Counted from the stretch's first letter, positions 7,934 through 18,727 are shown. The stretch is 59,497 nucleotides of DNA from an uncultured Bacteroidales bacterium (GCA_902798385.1 CADBWK010000011.1:1-59497), one strand, 5' to 3'. Notes: generated from the sequence alone by a model not told the origin. A program made the numbers and translations.

Positions 7934-10900
7934 TTAGAATTTATAAGTTACAGTTAAGAAGAAGTTAACACCCCATGCATAGTAGTACTTGGACGGGTAT
8001 TTCCATGCATTCGCCGTAATAACGGAGTTGTGATAATCCAGCTGTCCCTGACGAACGCCACGCGGCAGACGAGCCTGTTGGTAACCACCCGTCTTGAAGT
8101 GCGTATTGTTCGTGATGTTACTTACACTCAGGTTGATAGAGAGCGATTGACGTTTCGGCAGATAGATCAGTTTACCTACGGAGAGATCAATCATGAAGCG
8201 GTTGAGCGGGTTGGTTGCAGCCAGCGACTCCTGCTCTACCATGGTGTTGAACGGATATTTGAGAACCGGCACACCGTTTGCATCGAGCACAGCGTTCTCG
8301 TAGATCGGGTTGTTGTTCTCATCGAAATCAACGCGGAGCGCCATACCGTCAGTAGTCTGGATCGCATTGGTGTTATCATCGCCGAACCAGCCGTTTACAG
8401 CCGTTCCGTCGAGACGTGTACCGCAGTACAGACCTTGCATACGACGGCTCGGGGCCACCGACAGATAGTTCCAGTCATGGTAACTAACCGTTACGTCAGC
8501 AAACCACATCTTCGGGTGGAAGAACGAGAGCTTGAGGCTGGCGTTGACTTGCGGACCCGTGGAGAGTTTGAGACCCTTCAACAGCACCTTATCCGTGGTC
8601 TCGAAGATCAGACTCTGGTCGGTGATATCCTGTGTCATCGGCATACCGTTTTCAGCCGATTGGATAGCCACAGCGTCGCTGGTATAGCGGTAATCGCCTA
8701 CGGAAGCCACACCGGTCAACGTGAAGTACGTACCGAGTTTAACAGCAGCAGCTGCTTCGATACCCATGTAGCGTTTGTCGATACCGGTCATAGCCTGGTT
8801 GACGAACGTACGAGCCTCGTCATCATAGTAGCCGTTCAACTCCGTTCCGTCCCAAGTCTGGGTGAAGAAACCGGTAATACGACCGCGAACGATCGGGTAG
8901 TTGAACTCGTAGGTGAGGTCAGCCGAAACGACTTTCTCACTTGCTGCATAGAAGTCCTTCAGGTTCTTTGCTTTATCGTGTACGTAGATATTCTCTACTA
9001 CGCGATCGTGTACACGCTGCGAAACATAAGCATCGCGTGCGTACGGAGAACGGGTCTCAATCAACGAGTTGAGTTTCAGTCGGTTACGTCCGTTGATCTT
9101 ATAGATTACACCTGCTTTGAAGCCCGGATCGAAGAAATGATGCGCAGTACCTACATAGGTTGTACCTGCATGTACCTGACTTTCCAGCGTGTTCAAGCCC
9201 AGCTGGCTCAGACGTGCGTACTCTTTCTCACCGAAGTAGTACTCCGGATGAACCGTAGGATCGGAAGCTAACTGCTTCTCAGCCGAGTATGCCAAGTACC
9301 ATGCACGTCCGTTGAGCATGTTCGTTGTACGTTGCATCATGCTGTATTTGAGTGCCAAAGCATAGTAAACATCCACCTCGGTGAAGTTCCACTCGTTCTG
9401 GAACCACGCTTTGACATTACCCATGTTCATGCGGTAGTCATAACCGAAACGGCGTCCGTTGTCCTTGATGATGGCATTGTAATCGTCTGCAATCTCGTTC
9501 TTACGAACGTTCTTGATCTCTTCCTGCGTGAAGCCGGAGTTAGAAGCCAACTCCTTGATATCACGGTCTGCGAAAGCATCGAGGTCAATAAACTGATTAC
9601 CACCCAGCAGGTCATCAATCGTCTTGTAGTGGATTCCTTGCGAGAACTTGCCTTCTACGCCCAAGGTCATCTTCAGATGATCAAATTGGGTATTGGTATA
9701 GAAGAACGAAGCCGTAGCCTCTTGGATGTCGTTGTGACGACGCTCGAGAATATAACGTGCCGAAGTGATGGTATCAGCAATAGCATCGTTGGCGTTGTTG
9801 GCGTAGTTCGATGCATAGATATGATCCCAGTCGATCTGCGTGGTCTTGTTATCGCGACTCTTCCACAGGTTCACCAGATTGTTGTATTGATCTCTGTCGA
9901 TCGACGGACCTATGAGATTACCGTCGTCTGCTACATAGCCGGAGCCGAGATAGTTACCGTTCATATCTTCGCCGATGAACAGTCCCCATCCGTAAGGGTT
10001 ACCATTGGCGTCATAGAGCTGATCCGCACTAATCTCATTCCAGGGGTTAGCGATCTGACCGTCCCACATAGCCGAAGGCAGGTTGCGGTAGTAGTCCGGA
10101 CGCGGATCCGGAGCGTTGAAGTAGTTCAGCGCCGAGTTCGAGTACATCGAGTAGTGATAACCTACAGCTGCTTTGATCTGCTGCTGCTCGTCGATCTTGT
10201 ACTCATATGCTGCAATCACGGTCGGGTCGTAGGACTTCACGATACGCGAGTTACGCACCTTACCGTTCTGGTAGCCCCAATAGGGATTGTAATAGATCGA
10301 ACCGGTCAGGTCATATACCTCTTGCGTCACCGCTGCATTCTGTCCGCGCTCTGTCGGCGCACCGAAGGTGATAAGTTTGAGGCGTGCATTGTCCCAAACG
10401 CGCTCTGCCGTGAAGAAGTAACCGAGCGAATAGTACTTGATACCTTCGCCGAGGATACCCTTGTTGTCGATGTAGGGCGAGAAGCGGTAAGCCAACTGTC
10501 CTGTGAAAGCCCATCCGTTATTGAGCAGTCCGCTGGAGTAGGTGGCATTCACACGTGCTTTGTAGTTACGGTTCGTACCGGCAACACCTACTTTCCAACC
10601 CTGCGCATAACGCGTAGCACCCATCAGGTAATTGGTCGATTGACCGATACCACCAAAGGTGAAGTTCGTTGCCTCCATCGGGTTGAGTACCTCTTTGTAG
10701 CGGCTTGCATCGTTCAGACCACCCATAGCCGAGTAGTTGAACTGACCCCGTTCTTGCGAACTGAAGTTCAAGCCCTCGATGTAGTAACTCTCCGCTGTCT
10801 GTTGGTAACCACGGTTGCGATAACGCACGGAGGACCAAGCAAACGAAGTGGTGGAGTTAAAGACATCCGTCGAAGCGGAAGACGCGGAAGCCTGAGCTTG

Positions 10901-11284
10901 CGAACGACCTTCATCGTCCGTCATCTCTTCTTCGGTCAGGTTCAACAAGATCTCATCGTGTTGTTGCGCCACAAGATCTTGCTTGAGAAGGACGTCATCC
11001 ACTACATTGGACTGATCAGGTTTGAGGTTGATCAGCTCCAACTCAACGACGTAACCGTCTTTTTCTACTAACATTTCCTCGTCGATAGCCTCCAGGTAGA
11101 GCAGTGTAAACTCACCTTGAGCATTCGTCGTCGTGGAGATGTTCTGGTTCGCGAGTGTGACTTTTGCTTCGACAACAGGACTGTTGGTCTCATTGTCTAA
11201 CACTCGACCCTTGAGTGATGTCTGTGCAAAGGCTGTTACCCCTATTGCGAGCACAAACATCAACGAAAAGAGTTTGTTTCTCAT
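7934..11284 (-). CDS. TonB-dependent receptor with carboxypeptidase-regulatory-like domain
   Basis: A 1116-residue outer-membrane protein. Order of parts: signal peptide ending AFAQ (about residue 21); a CarboxypepD_reg-like beta domain (about 24-105, SLKGRVLDNETNSPVVEAKVTL); a low-complexity acidic linker (about 110-140); a plug-like segment (VRYRNRGYQQTAESYYIEGLNF, NYSAMGGLNDASRYKE); and a long beta-barrel ending in the aromatic terminus FFLTVTYKF. No clear TonB box was found by eye. It lies 42 bases downstream of asnS and just upstream of the DUF5689 lipoprotein. The transported substrate is unknown. Confidence 0.85.
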   Translation of the reverse strand: MRNKLFSLMFVLAIGVTAFAQTSLKGRVLDNETNSPVVEAKVTLANQNISTTTNAQGEFTLLYLEAIDEEMLVEKDGYVVELELINLKPDQSNVVDDVLLKQDLVAQQHDEILLNLTEEEMTDDEGRSQAQASASSASTDVFNSTTSFAWSSVRYRNRGYQQTAESYYIEGLNFSSQERGQFNYSAMGGLNDASRYKEVLNPMEATNFTFGGIGQSTNYLMGATRYAQGWKVGVAGTNRNYKARVNATYSSGLLNNGWAFTGQLAYRFSPYIDNKGILGEGIKYYSLGYFFTAERVWDNARLKLITFGAPTERGQNAAVTQEVYDLTGSIYYNPYWGYQNGKVRNSRIVKSYDPTVIAAYEYKIDEQQQIKAAVGYHYSMYSNSALNYFNAPDPRPDYYRNLPSAMWDGQIANPWNEISADQLYDANGNPYGWGLFIGEDMNGNYLGSGYVADDGNLIGPSIDRDQYNNLVNLWKSRDNKTTQIDWDHIYASNYANNANDAIADTITSARYILERRHNDIQEATASFFYTNTQFDHLKMTLGVEGKFSQGIHYKTIDDLLGGNQFIDLDAFADRDIKELASNSGFTQEEIKNVRKNEIADDYNAIIKDNGRRFGYDYRMNMGNVKAWFQNEWNFTEVDVYYALALKYSMMQRTTNMLNGRAWYLAYSAEKQLASDPTVHPEYYFGEKEYARLSQLGLNTLESQVHAGTTYVGTAHHFFDPGFKAGVIYKINGRNRLKLNSLIETRSPYARDAYVSQRVHDRVVENIYVHDKAKNLKDFYAASEKVVSADLTYEFNYPIVRGRITGFFTQTWDGTELNGYYDDEARTFVNQAMTGIDKRYMGIEAAAAVKLGTYFTLTGVASVGDYRYTSDAVAIQSAENGMPMTQDITDQSLIFETTDKVLLKGLKLSTGPQVNASLKLSFFHPKMWFADVTVSYHDWNYLSVAPSRRMQGLYCGTRLDGTAVNGWFGDDNTNAIQTTDGMALRVDFDENNNPIYENAVLDANGVPVLKYPFNTMVEQESLAATNPLNRFMIDLSVGKLIYLPKRQSLSINLSVSNITNNTHFKTGGYQQARLPRGVRQGQLDYHNSVITANAWKYPSKYYYAWGVNFFLTVTYKF

Positions 11285-11326
11285 ACGATTGTTTGTTAGT
11301 GTTTTTATGGTTAATATTATGTTTAA

Positions 11327-12724
11327 TTAAAATTCTGCTGTTTTCGGTGTACGCGGGAACGGGATGACGTCGCGTATGTTCTGCATACCGGTCACAAAGA
11401 GCATCAATCGCTCGAAGCCCAGACCGAATCCTGCGTGCGGAGCGCTACCGAAACGACGTGTATCCAGGTACCACCACATATCCTTCATCGGAATATGACG
11501 ACGCTCGATCTCTTCGTTGAGCAGATCCAGACTCTCTTCACGCACACTACCGCCGATAATCTCTCCGATCTGCGGGAAGAGTACATCCGTACCTTGTACG
11601 GTCTTTCCGTCCTCGTTGATCTTCATGTAGAAGGCCTTGATATCTTTCGGATAATCGGTCATGATCACCGGTTTCTTAAAGTGTTCCTCTACGAGGAAAC
11701 GCTCGTGCTCCGAACTCAAGTCATCGCCCCAGTTGCACGGGAACTCAAACTTCTTGCCGTTTTTGATGGCCTCTTGCAGGATGCGAATACCCTCCGTATA
11801 CGGCAAACGTACAAATTCGGTGTCCACTACGGATTTCAAACGTTCAATAAGGCCCTTGTCCACGAATTGGTTGAGGAACTCGAGATCATCCATACAATGA
11901 TCGAGTGCCCAGCGCACGCAGTACTTGATGAAGTCCTCTTCGAGGTCCATCAGCTCGTCCTTTTGGATGAACGCTACTTCCGGCTCGATCATCCAGAACT
12001 CTGCCAGGTGACGCGGGGTGTTACTGTTCTCCGCACGGAAGGTCGGACCGAAGGTATAAATCTTACCGAGTGCCATCGCACCGAGCTCACCTTCGAGCTG
12101 ACCGCTTACGGTCAAGGCTGCCTGCTTGCCGAAGAAATCATCGGAGTAGTCGATCTGACCGTTGTCGTCATACTTGAGGTTATAGAGGTTCTTCGTGGTC
12201 ACTTGGAACATCTGACCCGCACCCTCACAGTCACTCGCCGTGATCAGCGGCGTATGGAAATAGAAATAGCCGTGCTCATGGAAATAGGTGTGGATCGCCA
12301 TGGCCATATTGTGGCGGATACGGAAGACCGCACCGAAGGTGTTGGTACGCGGACGCAGATGCGCGATCGTGCGCAGGAACTCCATACTCAGCCCTTTCTT
12401 CTGCAGCGGATATTTCTCCGGATCGGCGGTGCCGTACACTTCCAAGTCGGTCAGTTGGATCTCCACAGCCTGGCCTGCTCCCTGACTCTCTACCAATACA
12501 CCCGTCGCCGAGATACACGAACCGGTCGTAACGGGTTTGAGACGCTCTTCATCGAACTTCTCCAAGTCAACGACAATCTGGATGTTCTTAATGGTGGAAC
12601 CGTCGTTGAGGGCAATAAACGATACCTGTTTATTACCTCGACGGCTACGCACCCAGCCGCGGACGTTGATCGTGGCACCGAAATCGGTGCGCTTCAATGC
12701 GTCTATGATTACTGTTCTTTGCAT
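11327..12724 (-). CDS. asnS: Asparagine-tRNA ligase
   Basis: Class II aminoacyl-tRNA synthetase charging tRNA-Asn. The 465 residues comprise an N-terminal OB-fold anticodon-binding domain ([23 protein letters not shown], about 20-42) and the catalytic core with motif 2 ([25 protein letters not shown]) and motif 3 ([12 protein letters not shown] near the C-terminus, ending [15 protein letters not shown]). [15 protein letters not shown] distinguishes it from AspRS. It sits between dnaB and the TonB-dependent receptor in the leftward run. Confidence 0.97.
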   Translation of the reverse strand: MQRTVIIDALKRTDFGATINVRGWVRSRRGNKQVSFIALNDGSTIKNIQIVVDLEKFDEERLKPVTTGSCISATGVLVESQGAGQAVEIQLTDLEVYGTADPEKYPLQKKGLSMEFLRTIAHLRPRTNTFGAVFRIRHNMAMAIHTYFHEHGYFYFHTPLITASDCEGAGQMFQVTTKNLYNLKYDDNGQIDYSDDFFGKQAALTVSGQLEGELGAMALGKIYTFGPTFRAENSNTPRHLAEFWMIEPEVAFIQKDELMDLEEDFIKYCVRWALDHCMDDLEFLNQFVDKGLIERLKSVVDTEFVRLPYTEGIRILQEAIKNGKKFEFPCNWGDDLSSEHERFLVEEHFKKPVIMTDYPKDIKAFYMKINEDGKTVQGTDVLFPQIGEIIGGSVREESLDLLNEEIERRHIPMKDMWWYLDTRRFGSAPHAGFGLGFERLMLFVTGMQNIRDVIPFPRTPKTAEF

Positions 12725-12734
12725 ATATAAATAA

Positions 12735-12755
12735 TTTCAAATATCAAATTTCAAT
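12735..12755 (+). repeat. Heptamer array between dnaB and asnS (3 units)
   Basis: TTTCAAA, TATCAAA and TTTCAAT are in 7-bp register and run up to the dnaB stop codon. Confidence 0.6.
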
Positions 12756-14278
12756 TAAAATTGCGGAGCAATATTCTCACCCATCGAGTTCATACTCGAT
12801 TGGAAGGTCATACTGTTACTGTCATCAGCCATCGGCATAACGCTGTTCTGCTCATCCGGATCAACGGCCTCGTCCTCGTTTTGGAACTTGGCATACTTGC
12901 CGCGGAAGCGCAACCAGATGCTGTCGGTAGCACCGTTACGGTGCTTGGCTACGATGATCTGTGCCAACCCGCGCAGGTCCTTACCGGTCTTGTCATCGCT
13001 ATAGAGGTGGTAATACTCCGGCCGGTGGATGAAACAAACCATATCGGCATCCTGCTCGATGGCACCGGACTCACGCAAGTCGCTTAACTGCGGGGTCTTG
13101 CCTTCTACGCCCTGACGCGCTTCCACACCACGGTTGAGCTGTGAGAGCGCGATGATGGGGATGTCCAACTCTTTGGCAAGTCCCTTTAGACCACGCGAGA
13201 TGATGGATACCTCTTGCTCACGGCTACCGAAGGACGAACCCTGTGCGTTCATGAGCTGCAGGTAGTCGATGATGATGATCTTCACTCCGTGCTCGCGCAC
13301 GAGCTTGCGCGCTTTGGACCGTAACTCAAAGATCGAGAGGGAAGGGGTGTCGTCCAGATAGAGCGGTTTGCCCTTCATGATGTTGATCTTCGTATTCAGA
13401 CGTTTGGCGTCCTCTTTGCTCATCTTACCGGTCTTGATCTTGTCGCCTTCGAGCTCGCACACGTTCATGATCAAACGGTTGACGAGCTGTACATTACTCA
13501 TCTCGAGCGAGAAGATAGCCGTCGGTATCTCGCGATCCACCGCCATGTGTTTGGCCATGGAGAGCACGAAAGCCGTCTTACCCATCGCGGGGCGTGCGGC
13601 AATGATAACCAGATCCGGTGTCTGCCATCCCGATGTAATCTTATCCAGCGCATGGAAACCGGACGGGATACCGCTTATCGAACCGGTGTTCTTCGCCGCT
13701 TTCTCCATTCGTTTGAAGGCCTCTTCGATGACGGGATCGATCTGTGTCACATCGCGTTTCTGACTGCGTTGGGTGATCTCGAAGATACCGGCTTCTGCCG
13801 TTTGCATCAACTCGTCCACATCCTGCGTCTCGTCGTAGCCCATCTCTTCGATCTGTGCCGCCAGCGCAATGACATCGCGCGCGGTGGCTTTCTTGGAGAC
13901 GATCTCCGCATGATAACGCAAGTGCGCGGTGGAGGAGACACGACGTGTCAATTCCGCCAGATAGACCACACCACCGGCTTTCTCCAACGTGCCTTGACTC
14001 TTGAGTTTCTCACCCACGGTCATCAGGTCGATCGGTTGGTCTTTGGCTGCCAACTCGCGGATAGCCTCATAAACCACGCGGTTCTGGTCCTTATAGAATA
14101 CCTCCGGACGTAGCAAGTCCGCTACAGTTCCGTAGGCCTCTTTCTCAAGCATCAACGCGCCCAAAACAGAGTCTTCCAACTCCTGAGCCTGAGGGGGTAA
14201 CTTACCGGCCTCATTGGCGCCGACCTTGATGATCGTCGTCTGCTGGGTGCGTTTGTTGTTTTTACTTGTTCCTGCCAT
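12755..14278 (-). CDS. dnaB: Replicative DNA helicase DnaB
   Basis: The hexameric 5'-3' helicase of the replication fork. Its 507 residues include the N-terminal primase-interacting domain (ELEDSVLGALMLEKEAYG at about 33-50) and the RecA-like C-terminal domain, with Walker A ARPAMGKTAF near 228-237, Walker B IIIIDYLQLM, and the DnaB signature SLSQLNRGVEAR (here IALSQLNRGVEAR). No intein is present. It begins 17 bases inside the end of the meaB-like gene. Confidence 0.97.
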   Translation of the reverse strand: MAGTSKNNKRTQQTTIIKVGANEAGKLPPQAQELEDSVLGALMLEKEAYGTVADLLRPEVFYKDQNRVVYEAIRELAAKDQPIDLMTVGEKLKSQGTLEKAGGVVYLAELTRRVSSTAHLRYHAEIVSKKATARDVIALAAQIEEMGYDETQDVDELMQTAEAGIFEITQRSQKRDVTQIDPVIEEAFKRMEKAAKNTGSISGIPSGFHALDKITSGWQTPDLVIIAARPAMGKTAFVLSMAKHMAVDREIPTAIFSLEMSNVQLVNRLIMNVCELEGDKIKTGKMSKEDAKRLNTKINIMKGKPLYLDDTPSLSIFELRSKARKLVREHGVKIIIIDYLQLMNAQGSSFGSREQEVSIISRGLKGLAKELDIPIIALSQLNRGVEARQGVEGKTPQLSDLRESGAIEQDADMVCFIHRPEYYHLYSDDKTGKDLRGLAQIIVAKHRNGATDSIWLRFRGKYAKFQNEDEAVDPDEQNSVMPMADDSNSMTFQSSMNSMGENIAPQF

Positions 14279-15353
14279 ATGCAGTTAATAAATTATGCGC
14301 AGCAATAAAACTGCTTATCTCGTTATTGAGCACCTGTCTTTCTGCCACTTCTATCTGGTGCTCCATCTGTTCGTTCTTATAGAATCCGTCCAATAGCGAC
14401 TGGTTGATTGTCTCGTACATCCAGAACTTAGCCTGCTCCGTACGATGGGCGTCGAAATAGCCGTTCTGCTTGGTGAACGCGATGTAGTCTTCTATGTTCT
14501 TCCACACATCCATCACACCGGAATGGTCGATGGACGAGCAGCAGATGGCTTCCGGAGTCCAACCGCTTTCCGAGGGAGGGAAGAGCATGAGTGCGTTCTT
14601 GAAGCTCACGCGCGCGGCGTGTGCGCGTTCTATATTATTTCCGTCGCATTTATTGATGGCTATACCGTCCGCCATCTCCATGATACCGCGCTTGATACCT
14701 TGTAACTCGTCTCCTGTTCCCGTCACTTGCAGCAGCAGGAAATAATCGACCATCGAGTGCGCCGCCGTCTCCGACTGACCCACACCGACTGTCTCCAGGA
14801 GTATCGTATCGAAGCCCGCTGCTTCACAGAGCACGATCGTCTCACGCGTCTTACGTGCCACGCCGCCTAACGAACCCGCACTCGGGCTGGGGCGGATGAA
14901 CGCGTTGGACTTGACGGATAGTTCGTTCATTCGGGTCTTGTCTCCCAAGATCGAACCTTTGCTTCGTTCGCTGGATGGGTCGATGGCCAGCACGGCCAGT
15001 TTCTTACCGGCGTCGCATAACTCACTTCCCAAAGCCTCGATGAACGTTGATTTGCCGGCTCCCGGTACACCCGTGATACCCACGCGTATGGAGTTACCGG
15101 CATAGGGTAGGCAGAGCTCTATCACTTTCTGCGCAATCGCTTGGTCCGCCGGCAGATTGCTCTCCACCAGCGTCACAGCCTGACTGAGAATCGTCATATC
15201 TCCACGGCGAATGCCCTCGAAATACGCTTCGGGGCTCAACACTGTTTTCCTACGGTGAAACGTAGCATAGGGATTGACGGAAGGCAGGTTTTCTACTCCT
15301 GCATTCACCGTCAAACCTTTGTACTCTGCGCTATTTTCCGGATGATCTATCAT
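14262..15353 (-). CDS. meaB: MeaB/ArgK family GTPase (methylmalonyl-CoA mutase-associated)
   Basis: G3E-type P-loop GTPase that guards and loads cobalamin-dependent methylmalonyl-CoA mutase. The 363-residue chain has Walker A GITGVPGAGKSTFIEALG, the AIDPSSERSKGSILGDKTRM segment, ETVGVGQSE (Walker B region) and NKCDG as the NKxD-like guanine motif. mutA/mutB are not in the window. It overlaps the DUF1573 gene by 4 bases (ATGA) and dnaB by 17. Confidence 0.93.
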   Translation of the reverse strand: MIDHPENSAEYKGLTVNAGVENLPSVNPYATFHRRKTVLSPEAYFEGIRRGDMTILSQAVTLVESNLPADQAIAQKVIELCLPYAGNSIRVGITGVPGAGKSTFIEALGSELCDAGKKLAVLAIDPSSERSKGSILGDKTRMNELSVKSNAFIRPSPSAGSLGGVARKTRETIVLCEAAGFDTILLETVGVGQSETAAHSMVDYFLLLQVTGTGDELQGIKRGIMEMADGIAINKCDGNNIERAHAARVSFKNALMLFPPSESGWTPEAICCSSIDHSGVMDVWKNIEDYIAFTKQNGYFDAHRTEQAKFWMYETINQSLLDGFYKNEQMEHQIEVAERQVLNNEISSFIAAHNLLTAYGRNK

Positions 15354-16429
15354 TCAACAACAAAGTTGAGCTTTACTTTCTTGATCGGATTGATATAGTC
15401 GTTGGTGATCACCACTACCTCGCGGCTGTATGCACCCGGTTTCATACCGAGTGTACGGATCTCTACCGTCACATTGCCTTTCTTACCGGACTTAACGGCT
15501 TTCGGCGCTTTGCATACCAGCGCTTTGTCGGCTGCATACACGCGGCGAACCTCCAGCGGGTTCACGCCGATGTTCTTGATCGGGAAATTGAACTTAACCG
15601 TCTTACCGGAAGCGATCTTACCTGCGTTCTGCTCGGCTGCCGTCTCGATGATCGGAGCCTGTTGTTTTTGCTCGACTGTCAGTTGGCTGAAGTCTTCCTC
15701 GATATTGGCCTTGATGGTCAGTTTGTAGGTCTCGCTGATCTCTCGCTTGCCGTCCACTACTACGTAAGCATATACCTCTACCGGACCGTAGAGCTTGGTA
15801 GCTTTGCTGTCCAGCACGAACACAAACTTACCGATCTCATTCGCTTTCGGATCTGCCAAGGTCACTTGGTTGATCACATAAGCATCTGCCGAGTTGGTAG
15901 CCAACTCTACGTGGTGATTAGCCTGCGTAAGGTTCGCATACTCCAGCTCGCCGTTCATACTTGCGCCTTTTTTGATCGTACCCAAATCCAGCACTTTGGT
16001 TTTCATACTCAGATCACCTACGGCTACCGTGTATTTGTTTACAGGTTTAGCGCTCTTCGGGATCACCTCACCTTTGATGTACACTTTCTTCGTCGGCTCG
16101 CTGGCGTTCGAAGTGATGGTGACGGTTTTCTGGAAACGCCCCGGACGTCCGTTTGGGTTATACGTCACGGTGATACTACCGGTCTGACCCGGCTCTACCG
16201 GCTCTTTGGTCCAAGTAGGAGTCGTACAACCGCAACTGGCGCGTACGTTACTCAGTACCAACGGAGCCATTCCTTCGTTCTTAAACTCAAACACTACCGA
16301 CACGCGACCATCTGCCTCATTGATCTTACCGAAGTCATGCTCGGTCTTTACAAACGTGATTACAGGATCTTGTGCCATCATGGCTACTGCTACAAGAGCC
16401 ATGCAGAGAGTACTCAAAATCTTTTTCAT
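15350..16429 (-). CDS. DUF1573 domain-containing exported protein
   Basis: A 359-residue secreted or periplasmic protein with a signal peptide (about residues 1-19, ending MMAQ) and Ig-like repeats. The first repeat, about 25-110, has the DUF1573 pattern HDFGKINEADGRVSVVFEFKN and SCGCTTPTW; a further ASH/MSP-like repeat is near 270-358. The family is abundant in Bacteroidetes and its function is not known. The stop overlaps the start of the MeaB gene. Confidence 0.85.
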   Translation of the reverse strand: MKKILSTLCMALVAVAMMAQDPVITFVKTEHDFGKINEADGRVSVVFEFKNEGMAPLVLSNVRASCGCTTPTWTKEPVEPGQTGSITVTYNPNGRPGRFQKTVTITSNASEPTKKVYIKGEVIPKSAKPVNKYTVAVGDLSMKTKVLDLGTIKKGASMNGELEYANLTQANHHVELATNSADAYVINQVTLADPKANEIGKFVFVLDSKATKLYGPVEVYAYVVVDGKREISETYKLTIKANIEEDFSQLTVEQKQQAPIIETAAEQNAGKIASGKTVKFNFPIKNIGVNPLEVRRVYAADKALVCKAPKAVKSGKKGNVTVEIRTLGMKPGAYSREVVVITNDYINPIKKVKLNFVVE

Positions 16430-16432
16430 ATA

Positions 16433-16453
16433 TTTAAACTTTAAACTTTAAAC
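16433..16453. repeat. Heptamer array between spoT-like gene and DUF1573 gene (3 units)
   Basis: Three perfect copies of TTTAAAC stand between the start codon at 16429 and the upstream stop at 16454. Confidence 0.85.
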
Positions 16454-18706
16454 TTAATTATCCGTTATTACTCGTTTCACTTCTTTGATATCATCGATTT
16501 TACGAATTGCCTTCAACAGGTCTTCCAACTCAGCCCGGTCGTACACATAAAGCTCCATCGTGCCTTTGAAGATACCGTCTTCGCTGGAGACGTTGATGGC
16601 GCGCATGTTGATGTGGAATTCCGTCGTGATGGCTTGCAGCACTTGGATGAACACACCGAACTGGTCTATTCCCTTGAGTTCGATCGTCTCTACGAACGAC
16701 TGCACGCGGTGGGTGTTCCAGGTGGCCGAATAGAGGCGTTTGCCGTAACTGGTCTTGAGCAAGGCCGCCTCCGGACAATCCACTTTGTGGATGTACATCT
16801 GTCCTTTCTCGTCTTTGTATCCCAGCACTTCATCTCCGGGGATCGGATGGCAACAACTGCTCAGCAAATACTCTGTCCCTAAGTTCTCATCCGTCAGTAT
16901 GATGGCATGTGCTTCTTTCTTTTTCTCCTTCGACGCTTCCTCTTTCTTCTCTTGACTCTCGATCGGCTTGGCCACACTCGGTTTATCGTTGCCCAAGAAC
17001 GGTATATACGACTTCCAACCGCGTTTTGGGAATACGATATCATGGATATTATCCAACCGTATAGCGCCTTGTCCCACCTGTAGATACAGTTCCGCAGGCT
17101 GTGTCATGCCATAGTACGTCAATAACCGTGCCAAAGCATCTTCGGGATTAGCGGCCAGGTCCTTGTCCATACTGATCGCATCGCCTACCAAGCGTTCGCC
17201 GTGCTTGGTGTATTTGCGCTCCTCGCGCATGAAATACTGGTTGAGTCCCTTCTTCGCTTTGGCGGTTGTTACGATTCTCAACCATTCTTTCTGCGGATGC
17301 TGGCTGTTGGACGTGAGCACCTCCACCTGATCGCCGCCTTTTAACTGATAGGACAGCGGCACGAGACTGTGGTTGACCTTGGCGCCGATACAATGTTCGC
17401 CGAGCTCGGAGTGGAGCAGGAAAGCAAAATCCAAAGCAGTCGAACCCTGCGGCATGGTCTTGATCTCTCCTTTCGGCGTGAAGACAAACACCTCTTGCGC
17501 GAACAAGTTGAGTTTGAACGTGCCCAAGAACTCCATGGCATCCTTGTCGGGATGCGCCAGGATCTCTTTGATATCCTCGATCCACTTATCCAACTCGCTG
17601 TCATCCGACTCACCGGTCTTGTATTTCCAATGCGCCGCATAACCGTGCTCTGCGATCTCGTGCATTCGGTCGGTACGGATCTGCACTTCGATCCACTCGC
17701 CGTTCTTTCCCATTACCGTCACATGCAAGGCCTCATAACCGTTGGCTTTCGGCGTCGAGATCCAATCGCGGATACGCTCCGGATGCGGACGGTAGATCTC
17801 TGTGATCGCCGAGTAGATCATCCAGCATTGGTCTTTCTCGCTCATCGTCTCATGGGGCGTGAAGATGATACGCACCGCCATGATGTCGTACACATCCTCG
17901 AAGGCGCATTGCTTGCTCATCATCTTCTTCCAGATCGAATAAACCGACTTGATACGCGCCTTGATGGTGAAGGTATAACCCATACTCTCCAGACGTTCAC
18001 GGATAGGCTGGGCAAACACCTCATAGTTCTCCAACTTGGTTGCCTTGATGGCTTCCAGTTTGTCGTGAATATCCTGCCAGGTCTCCGGATGTTGGTATTT
18101 GAAACTCAGATCCTCCAACTCTGTCTTAATCGGGAACAAACCCAGACGGTGGGCCAACGGAGCGTATATATACTGCGTCTCACCGGCAATCTTGTACTGC
18201 TTGTCCTTGCGCTGCGAACCCAAGGTCCGCATGTTGTGCAACCGGTCGGCAATCTTAATGAGCACTACACGGATATCATCGCTGATAGTCAGTAGCAACT
18301 TACGGAAGTTCTCCGCTTGCTCACTGGCCTGCTCGCCGAATACACCACCGCTGATCTTCGTCAGACCACTCACGATCTGTGCAATCTTATCGCCGAACAG
18401 ACCCGCTATATCCTGCTCCGTGTAATCCGTGTCTTCCACCACATCATGCAGCAGCGCTGAACAGATACTTGTGCTACCCAAACCGATCTCCCGCACACAG
18501 ATACGCGCGACAGCAAGCGGGTGCATAATATAAGGCTCGCCGCTCAAGCGACGTACACCGTAATGCGCCTTGTGCGCGAAGTTGAATGCATGCGTGATCA
18601 ACTCCACTTTCTGTCGGTGCGGAGTGTGCGCATAGTCGTCCAACAACGCCTCAAACTCGCGTTGGATCATCAACTCTTCTTCCGGTGTAAACTCACTTTT
18701 TTGCAT
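16454..18706 (-). CDS. Bifunctional (p)ppGpp synthetase/hydrolase (RelA/SpoT family)
   Basis: Makes and degrades the alarmone (p)ppGpp. Domains in order: HD hydrolase (YIMHPLAVARI, then LLHDVVEDTDYT, an intact HDxxED motif) at about 40-190; synthetase (RIKSVYSIWKKMMSKQ) at about 240-380; TGS (FVFTPKGEIKTMPQGSTALDFAFLLH); and ACT at the C-terminus. Intact hydrolase residues argue for a bifunctional Rel/SpoT enzyme rather than a hydrolase-dead RelA. The frame is open to a TTG at 18730, but that codon lies in the -7 box (18728-18735), so the ATG at 18706 is the start. About 750 residues, standard length. Confidence 0.95.
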   Translation of the reverse strand: MQKSEFTPEEELMIQREFEALLDDYAHTPHRQKVELITHAFNFAHKAHYGVRRLSGEPYIMHPLAVARICVREIGLGSTSICSALLHDVVEDTDYTEQDIAGLFGDKIAQIVSGLTKISGGVFGEQASEQAENFRKLLLTISDDIRVVLIKIADRLHNMRTLGSQRKDKQYKIAGETQYIYAPLAHRLGLFPIKTELEDLSFKYQHPETWQDIHDKLEAIKATKLENYEVFAQPIRERLESMGYTFTIKARIKSVYSIWKKMMSKQCAFEDVYDIMAVRIIFTPHETMSEKDQCWMIYSAITEIYRPHPERIRDWISTPKANGYEALHVTVMGKNGEWIEVQIRTDRMHEIAEHGYAAHWKYKTGESDDSELDKWIEDIKEILAHPDKDAMEFLGTFKLNLFAQEVFVFTPKGEIKTMPQGSTALDFAFLLHSELGEHCIGAKVNHSLVPLSYQLKGGDQVEVLTSNSQHPQKEWLRIVTTAKAKKGLNQYFMREERKYTKHGERLVGDAISMDKDLAANPEDALARLLTYYGMTQPAELYLQVGQGAIRLDNIHDIVFPKRGWKSYIPFLGNDKPSVAKPIESQEKKEEASKEKKKEAHAIILTDENLGTEYLLSSCCHPIPGDEVLGYKDEKGQMYIHKVDCPEAALLKTSYGKRLYSATWNTHRVQSFVETIELKGIDQFGVFIQVLQAITTEFHINMRAINVSSEDGIFKGTMELYVYDRAELEDLLKAIRKIDDIKEVKRVITDN

Positions 18707-18727
18707 ACATGTGCCCAAATTACCGTG

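Noticed and set aside
9332-11071. Long open frame (579 codons) on the plus strand
   Set aside because: It lies wholly antisense to the TonB-dependent receptor gene, whose signal peptide, domains and barrel are clear; long shadow frames are common opposite such genes.
11435-12730. 431-codon plus-strand frame opposite asnS
   Set aside because: The minus strand encodes all asparaginyl-tRNA synthetase motifs; the antisense translation has no recognisable features.
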